From contig CAYMHR010000006.1 in the NCBI GenBank assembly GCA_964390295.1, positions 1 through 56,078 of the forward strand: DNA of 56,078 nucleotides, given 5' to 3'. The translations under genes and the position numbers were made by a program. The stretch comes from RGIG3009 sp964390295 (GTDB lineage Bacteria; Bacillota; Clostridia; Oscillospirales; Acutalibacteraceae). This document shows, piece by piece, positions 33,788 through 42,912 of the stretch. The notes under the pieces are model-generated. The model saw nothing but the letters and a program-made list of their open reading frames with translations. It did no database searches and was not told where the DNA came from. The stretch's first letter is position 1. The number at the start of each line of letters is the position of its first letter.

Positions 33788-36700
33788 ATGTTCAAAATGG
33801 TCAGAAGGTCAACTCTTCGTAAGGTGCTTTCTACGTTCATGGCGGTGATTTTGCTCTTGTCCAGTACGGCGGCTGTCTCTGCGGTTGGCAAATCGGATCG
33901 TAATATATCAACGTCATCCGTTTCTTCGCAGGAGCAGTCTCAACAGGTTGAGCAACTGACCATCGTTGCTGAACAGGAAGATTTACGCGGCGAGTACGAA
34001 AAGCATTTTCTCATGTCCGACGGCACCGTGTTGGCTGTCGCTTATGAAGCACCAGTTCACTATCTGGATGAAGAAACCGGTGCATGGCATGAAATTGATA
34101 ATACACTTCAGGCTACTGTGACCGAAAGCGGCGAGACTGTGTATAATAATCGTGACGGTTTGTTCGACGTTTCCTTTGCCGGAGCCGCCACTGTTAACCG
34201 TCCACTGGTAACTTTGCAAAGTAACGGTCACAGCATTGCGTGGCGCGTTGTCACGCCGACCGGAGTGGTCAACCCTTCAGAGGTTATGAGCACTGTGGTT
34301 GTTCCGGAGGTTGCCTCTGCTACGGTGGAAAGTGACGCTACAGAACAGGAGAACAGTCTGCAAGCAGTGCGGAATATTGGAAAAATCCGTTACACCGAGC
34401 TGTTAGGGCTAGAAACGGAAGTTCGACTAACCGTTACGCCACTGAAGGTAAAGGAAGATATTTTGCTGGAAAGCGCCCCAGCTCAGTCAACATCGTACAC
34501 CACACGGCTTACGCTTTCTGCCGGTTTAATACCGGTTCTCGGTGAAGATGGCACTGTGTTTGTGCGCGATACTGCAGGAGTCGACGTGTTTCGTATCGCC
34601 GCTCCGTATATGACGGATGCCGTTGAGGAGATTAGTCAAGAAATTGACGTTTCGCTCTCCGCTGTTGGTAGCGATTGGGAGCTAACGGTCACACCGAATT
34701 GGGATTGGTTAACCGATTCTGCTCGCGTATATCCGGTTACGATTGATCCAACGGTGTATGCCTCCAACAACGCTACGAATACGTGGGATACGTATATTTA
34801 TCAAAATTGTACTTCATCCACCACCGCCTCGCGGCAGGATTTAGATCGTATGTATGTGGGGAACCGTTCCTCTGCCAGTCAGTTAAAATGCCGCGGCATG
34901 GTAAAATTTTTGACCATGCCGACCATCTACGGCGATATTGCCGGTGCTCAACTCTCGTTTACCACGCCGTCCGGTACGACCACGTGGAAAAATATGACCC
35001 TGTACCGGATAACCGAAAGCTGGGAGTGCAGTACAGCGGCATGGCCGGGACCGGCGGCAACCGCCATTCAAAACAAGGCGGCCAGCAACGGAAAATACAC
35101 GTTTGATGTCACCACAGCTATCAAGGCGATGTATTATAACAACTCCGCTGGAACTGTCGGAAATTACGGTTTTCAGATTCGCTATCAGGACGAAACGGTG
35201 TCGGATTACAATTCGCTGCGTTCGTCAGAATGGTGGACAGATACCGAAGATGACGCCTCAAAGCCGTATTTGGCAATCACCTACACGGCATATTCACCGT
35301 GCTCGTTTGCCAGTGGAGGCATTTATCACATTACCAACGTAGCCAGTGAAATTATCTCAGCGTAACCAATTCCGGCTCCACCGGTACCGTGCTGTCCGGC
35401 GAAACCGCTAATTATCGCGGCAATCAGTCGTGGAAGCTCGTCCACGTTGGCAACGGTGTATACAGCGCCACGCCGACGTTCCGCGTAGCGCTTCGCATGA
35501 ATGCTACCGGGAGTACCGATGGTTCCAATGTCAACGTGATTTCCAGTGATAATAGCGATGCACAGCGGTGGTTTATCATTTCCAACGGTGACGGCACCTA
35601 TCGATTTGTACCGGTCAGCGGAAAGGATAGCAACAAGGTGTTGCAAGTGGCAAATGCTACGGCCGGTTCCGTTTCTACAGCACAGATCGGAACGTGGAGT
35701 AGTGCCACAAAGCAAAAATGGAGTATTACCGCCATAAGTTCGCAAACGCACAGTGGAATTTCCTTCGGAAAAACATACTATATCAAAAACGTGACCACCG
35801 GAAAGTATTTAAGTCTGGTAAGCGATACCAACGCTACACTGGTTCAGGTGGGGCAAAGCGCCAAGATGCAAAATGGTAAGCAACGCTGGAAAATCATTTA
35901 TTACAACGGGAACTATCATCTTCAGTCCATTTTAGGCCACGACGGCACGTTTAACCTCAACAAAACGTTGGAGATTCCCAACGGAAGTATGTATACCGGC
36001 GACACACCACGAATCAACGCGCATAGCGGTTCTGCGGCGCAAAAGTTTCAGTTGAAGCAGATTGATACCACCACTTTTACGTTCTTCACCGTGTGTAGTG
36101 GCTACAACACCACCCTAACGGCCGATAGCAACGGAACTGCGGTAACTACTACGTATCATTCCGGTAATGATTATCAAAAATGGGTGCTGGAACCGGCATA
36201 CGACGCCACACAGAAAGCGGTATCAATCGGCGGCGAATTTTTCTTAGAATCCGACAAAGATTATGAGCAATATGCCGACGTGAAAGAAAGTAGCCGCGTA
36301 TTCGATCTGTTGGGATATACCGCCGTCCATTCTGCTCCAACAACGCAATTGCAAATCTACGATTTGATAGATTTTTCCAGTGTTGTTCACGTGAGTTGCC
36401 ACGGCGGACACAATGGCTTGGATTTTTATAATGCTACTGTAGATGGTTATGATGAGTGTGGCGTATACATCCGCAAAGATACGTCTGATGAACCCGGTTG
36501 GTATCATAATAACGCAGCCATTGAGGATTTCATACTAACGGATTGCAAATTGATGATATTCGATTCCTGCTCCACCTATCTTCCCGGCGATAATAATGAC
36601 ATTTGCGACGCTGCGGTAGCGGCAGGAGCAAATGCTGTGATCGGATGGGGACATGATGTGGATACCGGTAACACCGAATGGCTACAAATGTTCTTCGAAC

Positions 36701-36861
36701 GTACAATGCGTGGCGATACTGTCCAGCAAGCTGTAGATTATATTAACCAATCACATCGATATGATGAAGATTCGGGCAGGTGTTCGTGCGAAAATAATTG
36801 TAATTATTATGACGCTGTTGTGGTCGGCAATGGCAATTTCCAACTGTTTGCTATACAGTAA
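33788..36861 (+). pseudogene. Exported DNRLRE-lectin-CHAT mosaic protein, split by a one-base loss (about 1023 aa if joined)
   Basis: The first frame (33788-35365) has a signal peptide (about 1-33), a region with FLMSDGTVLAVAYEAPVHYLD (80-100) resembling carrier parts of clostridial wall or RHS proteins, and a DNRLRE-like domain (330-510). It stops at TAA 35363 after NVASEIISA. In the next frame the expected continuation, NYLSVTNSGS, starts at 35350 and runs to 36861: restoring one base at 35348-35349 gives SGNYLSV. Then come two beta-trefoil lectin domains with Q-x-W motifs (QRW, QKW, QRW, QKW) and a C-terminal CHAT/caspase-like domain, with His in SCHGGH (36400-36402) and Cys in FDSCS (36568-36570), then AAGANAVIGWGHDVD. 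The second half alone has no signal. One deletion, phase variation or sequencing error are all possible. Confidence 0.75.
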
Positions 36862-36872
36862 GGAGGGATAGT

Positions 36873-37727
36873 ATGAATAAGCCAATCGCCTACACGTCGA
36901 TGTTACTACTTTTACTGTTTGTTCTATTGATGCCGGCGTGTTCAAAAGAAGTACGAGATACTGAACAATCGAAAAATGGCGCCTCCACAACAACGCTTGT
37001 CCAGAATACCAGTGACACTTCTTCTACGTCGTTGAATCAGACGACTACCGTTACAACCGTGACAGCCGTAACGACAACGAATACACCCGAATCGAAGCCT
37101 ACCGCTTCTACTACGGTGGTGACAACTCACGATTTTAACACGTTGCCGACAGGAAAATTGACGAGTGACATAACGATTGTAGAGCCCTCAAAGAGTTTTA
37201 CTTTCTCTTACAACCGTAGTGACTATGACGTTTTGAAAAAAATCATCTTGGAAACGTTTCCGAACGAAGCGCATCTGGATGAATTTGTGATTTCAAAACA
37301 GGAGACAAATCCGGATTCTCTCCCTCAAATGGCCTACGATATCCGCTTTCATCGTATAATCAACGGATGCTATACCGATGCAGTATACACGTTGCTGTTT
37401 GATAAAACCGAAACGTGTGTATCTATCCAAGGACGGACAGTGGAATACGATCCTACCAAAGTGGTTCCGCCGCGTGTAGCGACCGATGCCGAAATTGAAG
37501 CCGCAAAGAAAGCAGAGGCCGAAAAAGTTCCTGAAGGCTTTTTTGTATGGGAGCAAAAGGTCAGTAAATCGCATTATTACATCGAAACCGATACGAATTG
37601 TTTTTCGGTACAAACGGTATACGCTCATTCACAATACTACGATGACTATGTGCTTGAAACCGGAAAGCATTACGGAGACAAACCACCGTGCGCTGCCTTT
37701 TCTCAACAGTACGTAATCACGCGGTAA
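36873..37727 (+). CDS. Lipoprotein with Thr-rich linker, 284 aa
   Basis: The ATG follows AAGGAGG. The signal sequence ends with lipobox LMPAC, so Cys 23 is the lipidated residue on the outer face of the membrane. Residues about 35-85 are a Thr/Ser-rich linker. A folded domain follows (about 100-284) with SFTFSYNRSDYDVLKKII, RFHRIINGCYTDAVYTLLFD, PRVATDAEIEAAKKAEAEKVPEG and a tail rich in Tyr. I know no family for this domain. The next gene is a clear paralog: the same order of motifs is shared. It lies 11 bases after the CHAT-domain gene, so co-transcription is likely. Confidence 0.8.
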   Translation: MNKPIAYTSMLLLLLFVLLMPACSKEVRDTEQSKNGASTTTLVQNTSDTSSTSLNQTTTVTTVTAVTTTNTPESKPTASTTVVTTHDFNTLPTGKLTSDITIVEPSKSFTFSYNRSDYDVLKKIILETFPNEAHLDEFVISKQETNPDSLPQMAYDIRFHRIINGCYTDAVYTLLFDKTETCVSIQGRTVEYDPTKVVPPRVATDAEIEAAKKAEAEKVPEGFFVWEQKVSKSHYYIETDTNCFSVQTVYAHSQYYDDYVLETGKHYGDKPPCAAFSQQYVITR

Positions 37728-37760
37728 TGGCAATGACAGTAAGGAAGGAGATGCAAAATA

Positions 37761-38602
37761 ATGAATAAGCGTAACTTTTGCTTGCTAACAGCCTTATTCT
37801 TAATTTTTGGAGTTATGATGTCAGCGTGTACAGCTACAAAAACAAATGATAAAGTTTCGACAAACGGTACAACGCTTTCGTCAACTATAATTGATTCTCC
37901 TTCCGCGACCGATACAACAACTGGAAGCACGACGACAACTGCGATAACCACCACAGTGCTGACTACTATTACGACAACGAGCACCAAAAAATAACCACCA
38001 CAACACCGCCAACTCAATCGACAGCTTCAATCACTACCACTCGTGTTCGTTCGGCAGAAGTGATTCAAGCGAAAGGCGAAATCACTTTTGATTACAACAG
38101 TGATGATTTTACCGCCTTGCGTCAATATATCCAAAAGAAGTTTCCGAAGGAGAAGAATCTATCGGAATTTCGCGCCAAGAAGATCGGGTATACCAATAAA
38201 GAATATGACGGATTCCGGGTAGCGTTTACGCGCTGGATTAACGGCTGCGGTACCGATTCCCATTATGTGCTGTATTTTGATACTGACGGTTCCTTGGTGG
38301 AAATTGCTGAACGTTCCCTTGATTATGACGCTTCCAAGGTGAAGGCTCCTCGTGTTCCAACCGAAGCGGAAATCGAAGCGGCAAAACAGGCGGAAATCGA
38401 AAAAATACCGGAAGGGTATTATCTTTGGAAACAGGAAGTGAGTATCCACTATTGGATTGCTGGCGATCAAAACTTTATATCGGTGACAACGTTATACGTT
38501 GGGAAACGCGAGTACGAAGATTGTCTGACTCCCAGTGGAATGTTTTACGGCAAGAATCCTGCGCATGCCGCTTTTTTCGCGGATTATACGATTGCACGGT
38601 AG
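37761..38602 (+). pseudogene. Paralogous lipoprotein broken (or frameshifted) at an A6 run
   Basis: The ATG follows AAGGAGATG. The signal ends in lipobox MMSAC. The Thr-rich linker reads TTTSTKK and stops at TAA 37992-37994. One base back, the Thr-rich reading continues without a stop (ITTTTPPTQSTASITTTR) into a domain homologous to the previous gene: ITFDYNSDDFTALRQYI, RVAFTRWINGCGTDSHYVLYFD, PRVPTEAEIEAAKQAEIEKIPEG. The switch point is CC-AAAAAA-TAA (37986-37991). An A7 to A6 loss or a -1 slip on A6 both give the long product of about 280 residues. Programmed slippage, phase variation and sequencing error cannot be told apart here. Confidence 0.7.
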
Positions 38603-38660
38603 CTGCAGAAGCTAAACGTTTCACAAACAGTACTAACTGGTTGTATTTGCTATTGCAACA

Positions 38661-38694
38661 GATCGGCGGCACCGAAAAATCGGTGCCGCCGATC
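38661..38694 (+). terminator. Strong hairpin after the lipoprotein genes
   Basis: GATCGGCGGCACCG (38661-38674) and CGGTGCCGCCGATC (38681-38694) pair perfectly over 14 bp. The T tract behind it is poor (TTGTGAAATT). It separates the lipoprotein genes from the alaS promoter. Confidence 0.75.
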
Positions 38695-38707
38695 TTGTGA
38701 AATTCTC

Positions 38708-38736
38708 TTGACAAACGCCGAAGTTTCGGGTAAAAT
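38708..38736 (+). promoter_or_regulatory. Promoter of the alaS T-box transcript
   Basis: TTGACA (38708-38713), 17 nt, TAAAAT (38731-38736). Transcription should start near 38743, at the beginning of the T-box leader. Confidence 0.85.
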
Positions 38737-38742
38737 GACAAT

Positions 38743-38969
38743 ATAAGTTTTGGCTGTGATGGGAAGAACCGTCATACGGCAGCGCCAGAGAGAGTACCCT
38801 CGGCTGTAAGGTGCTTCTGCCGTTCACGGGTGCCACCCCGGAGCTTGCCGCGAGGAGCGGCACGTTTTGCCCGCGTTAAGGGCCTCAAGTGGCGTTGCCT
38901 TCGGCGGCGCAACGTGGGTGGTACCGCGGACCTCCGTCCCATGTGGGGATGGGGGTATTTTATTTTTTC
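38743..38969 (+). ncRNA. T-box leader sensing tRNA-Ala, upstream of alaS
   Basis: A leader of about 230 nt ends with the T-box sequence TGGGTGGTACCGCGG (38915-38929). Its UGGN element is TGGT (38919-38922), which matches an A at the tRNA discriminator, as in tRNA-Ala. AGAGAGTACC at 38789-38798 fits stem I. A GCC triplet at 38832-38834 is a candidate Ala specifier. The terminator CCTCCGTCCC-ATGT-GGGGATGGGGG with a T-rich tail covers 38931-38969. Uncharged tRNA-Ala would favour the antiterminator and let polymerase reach alaS. Confidence 0.9.
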
Positions 38970-38987
38970 TGGAAAGGACGTTATCTC

Positions 38988-41627
38988 ATGAAATGGACAG
39001 GACTCAACGAACTGCGTGAAAAATATCTCAGCTTTTTTGAAAGCAAGGGGCATCTGCGCTTGCCCAGCTTTCCGTTGGTGCCGAAAAACGACGCCTCGCT
39101 GTTGCTGATCAACTCCGGCATGGCACCGATGAAAAAGTATTTCACCGGCGAGGTTACGCCGCCACGCAAGCGCGTCACCACCTGTCAAAAGTGCATCCGC
39201 ACTCCCGACATCGAGCGCGTTGGCAAAACGGCGCGCCACGGTACGTATTTTGAAATGCTTGGCAACTTCAGCTTCGGTGACTATTTTAAGCACGAAGCCA
39301 CCGCGTGGGCATGGGAATTTTGTACCAAGGTGCTGGAGCTGCCCGCCGACCGGATATGGGTTTCTATTTACGAAAACGACGATGAAGCGTTTGATATTTG
39401 GACCAAAGAAGTCGGCGTTTCACCCGATCGTATCGTTCGTCTCGGCAAGGAGGACAACTTCTGGGAGCATGGTTCCGGTCCTTGCGGCCCTTGCTCCGAA
39501 CTGTATTTTGACCGTGGCGAGGAATGGGGCTGTGGTTCGCCCAACTGCGGTGTCGGGTGCGACTGTGACCGCTATATTGAATTTTGGAACAACGTGTTTA
39601 CGCAATTCAACAACGACGGCAACGGAAACTATACGCCGCTGGATCATCCCAACATCGATACCGGCATGGGGCTGGAGCGCTTGGCGTGCATTATGCAGGG
39701 CGTAGCAAATCTGTTCGAGGTGGATACGGTACAGAATATCATGAAGCATATCAGTCGGATCGCCGGTGTGACCTATGGTGAAAGTGAAGCGACCGACGTG
39801 TCGTTGCGCGTGATTACCGACCATATCCGTTCCACCACGTTCATGATTGGGGACGGCGTTATGCCCTCCAACGAGGGACGTGGCTACGTGCTGCGCCGTT
39901 TGTTGCGCCGCGCGGCACGTCACGGTCGATTGCTCGGCCTGCACCGCCCGTTCCTGTACGAGGTGTGTGAAACCGTGATCGAAGAAAACCGTTCCGCCTA
40001 TCCGGAACTGGTTGAGAAAAAAGATTTTATCGTGCGTGTCATTCGCAACGAGGAGGAAGCGTTCGAAAAGACGATTGACAGCGGCTTGTCCTTGCTGGAG
40101 ACCATGCTCGCCAACGTCAAAGGGGATACCTTGTCGGGCGAGGACGCTTTCAAGCTGTACGACACCTACGGCTTCCCGGTTGATTTGACCCGTGATATTT
40201 TGGAAGAAAAGGGCCTGCACGTTGATGAGGATCGCTTTAATGAGCTGATGGCGGAACAACGTGCCCGTGCCCGTGCCGCTCGTAAAGATGCCGGTGCCGA
40301 TGCATGGAAAGCCAATCCCGGTATTGCCGAGCAGTTGGGTGCCAGTCGCTTCGTCGGGTACGAAACAATGACGGCAACCGCTTCCGTCGAAGCGATTATC
40401 AATGACAATGAGCTGGTAGAAACGCTGGCAGAGGGCGAAAACGCCACGCTAGTGCTGGATACCACGCCGTTCTACGGCGAAAGCGGCGGTCAGGTTGGCG
40501 ATGTTGGCGTGATCACGGCCGACGGTCTCCGCTTCCGTGTGACCGATACGCAAAAAACCGCTTCGGGCGTTATCCTGCACAGCGGTGTGCTGGAGGAAGG
40601 CACGCTGAATGTCGGTAACGTTGTAACCGCCTCCGTCGATGCCGCGATCCGCACAGCGACCATGCGGAATCACTCGGCGGCCCACCTGTTGCAGGCGGCG
40701 TTGCGTCGGGTTCTCGGTACTCACGTGGAGCAGGCCGGTCAGCTGGTCGGCCCAGAACGCGTTCGTTTTGACTTTACTCATTTTTCCGCGCTGACTGCCG
40801 ATGAACTGGCGCAGGTAGAATCGTTGGTGAACGAATGGATTTTGGCCGGCAACGCGGTCGACGTGCGCGAAATGCCCATCGAAGAAGCACGTCGGCAGGG
40901 TGCCATGGCGTTGTTTGGCGAAAAATACGGCGACGTGGTGCGCGTGGTTCGCATGGGAGACGTTTCCATGGAGCTGTGCGGTGGTACGCACGTTGACAAC
41001 ACTGCCAAGCTGGGGCTGTTCCACGTTGTGGCGGAAACCTCGGTAGCCGCCAGTGTTCGCCGTATCGAAGCTGTCACGGGTGACGGCGTTTTGACGTTGC
41101 TAAAGGGCTATCACACGGAGCTGTCACGCGCTGCCGAGATCATGAAAGCCAACGGTGCCGACGACGTGGTACGTCGCTCTGCTCAACTGGTAGGCGAGTG
41201 GCGTGATGCCCAGCGCGAAATTCAAACTCTACGAAGCCAACAGGCGGCGCAAAAGGCCGGCAATTTGTTTGCCGATGCCGTAGATTGCGGTGAAGTTAAG
41301 CTGGTTACGGCCGTTCTGCCGGAAGCCGAGGGCGGCGATCTGCGCGAGCTGTGCGACCGTTGCAAGGACCGCGCGCCGGAAAAGGTGGTTGTGGTGTTGG
41401 CGGGTACGTCGCAGGAAAAGCAATCCGTCACCTTCCTGTGCTGGTGCACTGTCGGTGCCGTCGCAGCAGGAGCTAACGCCGGTGCCATTGTGCGTGAGAT
41501 TGCCGCCATTTGCGGTGGTAAAGGCGGCGGCAAACCGGATATGGCCATGGCTGGTGGCAAGGAATTGGCCGCAGTACCGAAGGCTATGGAGCAAGTAGAA
41601 GCCATTGTTCGTGCAAAGCTAAAGTAA
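38988..41627 (+). CDS. alaS: Alanyl-tRNA synthetase, 879 aa
   Basis: Charges tRNA-Ala. The class II core begins LNELREKYLSFFESKGH and includes NSGMAPMKKYF (motif 2 area), and TARHGTYFEMLGNFSFGDYFK. The editing domain has the metal-binding HSAAHLLQAAL (HxxxH near residue 563) and CGGTHVDNTAKLG. The C-Ala region ends with GKGGGKPDMAMAGG. Length is normal. The frame is open from 38889, but the ATG at 38988 after GGAAAGGA is the true start, and the earlier part is the T-box terminator. The HIT gene starts 12 nt downstream. Confidence 0.97.
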   Translation: MKWTGLNELREKYLSFFESKGHLRLPSFPLVPKNDASLLLINSGMAPMKKYFTGEVTPPRKRVTTCQKCIRTPDIERVGKTARHGTYFEMLGNFSFGDYFKHEATAWAWEFCTKVLELPADRIWVSIYENDDEAFDIWTKEVGVSPDRIVRLGKEDNFWEHGSGPCGPCSELYFDRGEEWGCGSPNCGVGCDCDRYIEFWNNVFTQFNNDGNGNYTPLDHPNIDTGMGLERLACIMQGVANLFEVDTVQNIMKHISRIAGVTYGESEATDVSLRVITDHIRSTTFMIGDGVMPSNEGRGYVLRRLLRRAARHGRLLGLHRPFLYEVCETVIEENRSAYPELVEKKDFIVRVIRNEEEAFEKTIDSGLSLLETMLANVKGDTLSGEDAFKLYDTYGFPVDLTRDILEEKGLHVDEDRFNELMAEQRARARAARKDAGADAWKANPGIAEQLGASRFVGYETMTATASVEAIINDNELVETLAEGENATLVLDTTPFYGESGGQVGDVGVITADGLRFRVTDTQKTASGVILHSGVLEEGTLNVGNVVTASVDAAIRTATMRNHSAAHLLQAALRRVLGTHVEQAGQLVGPERVRFDFTHFSALTADELAQVESLVNEWILAGNAVDVREMPIEEARRQGAMALFGEKYGDVVRVVRMGDVSMELCGGTHVDNTAKLGLFHVVAETSVAASVRRIEAVTGDGVLTLLKGYHTELSRAAEIMKANGADDVVRRSAQLVGEWRDAQREIQTLRSQQAAQKAGNLFADAVDCGEVKLVTAVLPEAEGGDLRELCDRCKDRAPEKVVVVLAGTSQEKQSVTFLCWCTVGAVAAGANAGAIVREIAAICGGKGGGKPDMAMAGGKELAAVPKAMEQVEAIVRAKLK

Positions 41628-41639
41628 GGAGCGATTACT

Positions 41640-41972
41640 ATGGATTGTATTTTTTGCAAGATCATTGCCGGGGAAATTCCGTCGAATAAGGTGTACGAGG
41701 ATGAACAGGTATTGGCGTTTCGCGATATTCAGCCGCAGGCGCCCGTTCATATTTTAGTGATTCCCAAAGCACATCTGACCGGTGCGGCGGCGATCACCGC
41801 CGAAAACAGCGCCGTTGTCGCTCATATTTTCGAAGTGATTGCAAAGATTGCAGCGGCCGAGGGTATCACCGACTATCGTGTTGTCACCAATCAAGGAGCG
41901 GAGGCTGGTCAAACGGTGCATCATTTACACTTCCATATTTTGGCCGGTACTACGCTGAAAGGAATGTGCTGA
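41640..41972 (+). CDS. HIT-family (HINT-like) nucleotide-binding protein, 110 aa
   Basis: Small purine-nucleotide phosphoramidase-like protein. It starts MDCIFCKIIAGEIPS, typical of HINT, and carries the triad HLHFHIL near residues 95-101; the upstream HILVIPKAH segment is also conserved. HINT proteins hydrolyse aminoacyl-adenylates in test systems, which suits a place right after alaS. GGAGCG precedes the ATG. Probably co-transcribed with alaS and the exonuclease gene. Confidence 0.95.
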   Translation: MDCIFCKIIAGEIPSNKVYEDEQVLAFRDIQPQAPVHILVIPKAHLTGAAAITAENSAVVAHIFEVIAKIAAAEGITDYRVVTNQGAEAGQTVHHLHFHILAGTTLKGMC

Positions 41973-41976
41973 GCCG

Positions 41977-42852
41977 GTGACGTTGGTTGTACTGGATTTG
42001 GAATGGAACGGCACGTTTTGCAAAAAAATCGGTGGTTATTTCAACGAGATCATCGAAATCGGTGCCGTGCGCTTGAACGAACAACTGAAAATTGTTGAAC
42101 GTTTTGACGAAGTGATTTGCCCACAGGTAAGCCGTAAACTGACACACTGGGTTTCCGATTTAACGGGATATACCGACGAACAGGTACGTAACGGTATTCG
42201 TTTTGCAGACGCAATGGAGCGCTTGGGGCACTTCATCGGCAACGTGAGTGATGTCGTGTTGCTTACGTGGAGCAATACCGACTTGTCGGTGCTGATGGAG
42301 AATTGCCGCTACTACTATGACGATGAACGCATCCCGTTTATAAGCTACTACTTGGATTTGCAGGCGTATGCTCAACGTCGCCGACAATTAAGTAATGCCC
42401 AGCAGGTCGGTTTGGAAAAGTTTGCTGAGTTGCTGGGCTTGGATTGCGACGCGTTGGAGCTTCATCACGCAATCGACGACAGTGTGTTAGCAGCACGAAT
42501 TCTTCGCCACGTGTACGACGAATCTTCGTTCGAGGCGGCTTTGTGTCCTACCGACGATGCGTTTTATTCCCGTCTCCGTTTCAAGCCGAGTTACGTATGC
42601 GACTTGAACGATCCGTCGGTGAAGCCGGAGCAGTTCGCATTTCATTGCGAACAGTGCGGCAAATTGTTAAAGCCGGTTTCTCCGTGGCAATTTCACCACC
42701 GCTACTTCGTCGCTACACTCCCGTGCTCCTGCGGAAGCAAGTACGTCGGTCGGGTACAAATTCGTCGGTTGTACGACGGACCGAAGGTGAAACGCTGGTT
42801 GCGTCCGGTGACTGCCGAACAGAAAACCACTGACGCCGCCCCCTCTGAATAA
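41977..42852 (+). CDS. DEDDh 3'-5' exonuclease with C-terminal zinc ribbon, 291 aa
   Basis: The exonuclease core has Asp and Glu in VVLDLEWNG (7 and 9), Asp in WSNTDLSVL near 98, and His/Asp in ELHHAIDDSVLAARIL near 162-168, the DEDDh set of the EXOIII (KapD/DnaQ-like) fold. After residue 205 a second part has a zinc-ribbon pattern, HCEQCGK ... LPCSCGSKYVG, with four Cys. The substrate, DNA or RNA, is not known. GTG 41977 lacks a good SD, so a TTG at 41983 is possible. It sits five bases after the HIT gene and ends at a bidirectional terminator. Confidence 0.82.
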   Translation: MTLVVLDLEWNGTFCKKIGGYFNEIIEIGAVRLNEQLKIVERFDEVICPQVSRKLTHWVSDLTGYTDEQVRNGIRFADAMERLGHFIGNVSDVVLLTWSNTDLSVLMENCRYYYDDERIPFISYYLDLQAYAQRRRQLSNAQQVGLEKFAELLGLDCDALELHHAIDDSVLAARILRHVYDESSFEAALCPTDDAFYSRLRFKPSYVCDLNDPSVKPEQFAFHCEQCGKLLKPVSPWQFHHRYFVATLPCSCGSKYVGRVQIRRLYDGPKVKRWLRPVTAEQKTTDAAPSE

Positions 42853-42861
42853 TGTGCAAAA

Positions 42862-42895
42862 CAAGGCCGCTGTAGCTTATGCCACAGCGGCCTTG
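42862..42895. terminator. Bidirectional terminator between convergent genes
   Basis: CAAGGCCGCTGT (42862-42873) and ACAGCGGCCTTG (42884-42895). On the minus strand TTTTG follows; on the plus strand the tail is short. It serves the alaS operon and the phosphatase genes. Confidence 0.8.
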
Positions 42896-42912
42896 GTGTA
42901 TAAAAACTAACG

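Noticed and set aside
33788..38602. RHS/polymorphic toxin with immunity gene
   Set aside because: The N-terminal region resembles such carriers, but there are no YD/RHS repeats and the C-terminal domain looks like CHAT rather than a nuclease or deaminase toxin.
39420..40259. Open frame of 279 codons antisense to alaS
   Set aside because: alaS is complete with all family motifs; the antisense frame shows no recognisable domain or ribosome site.
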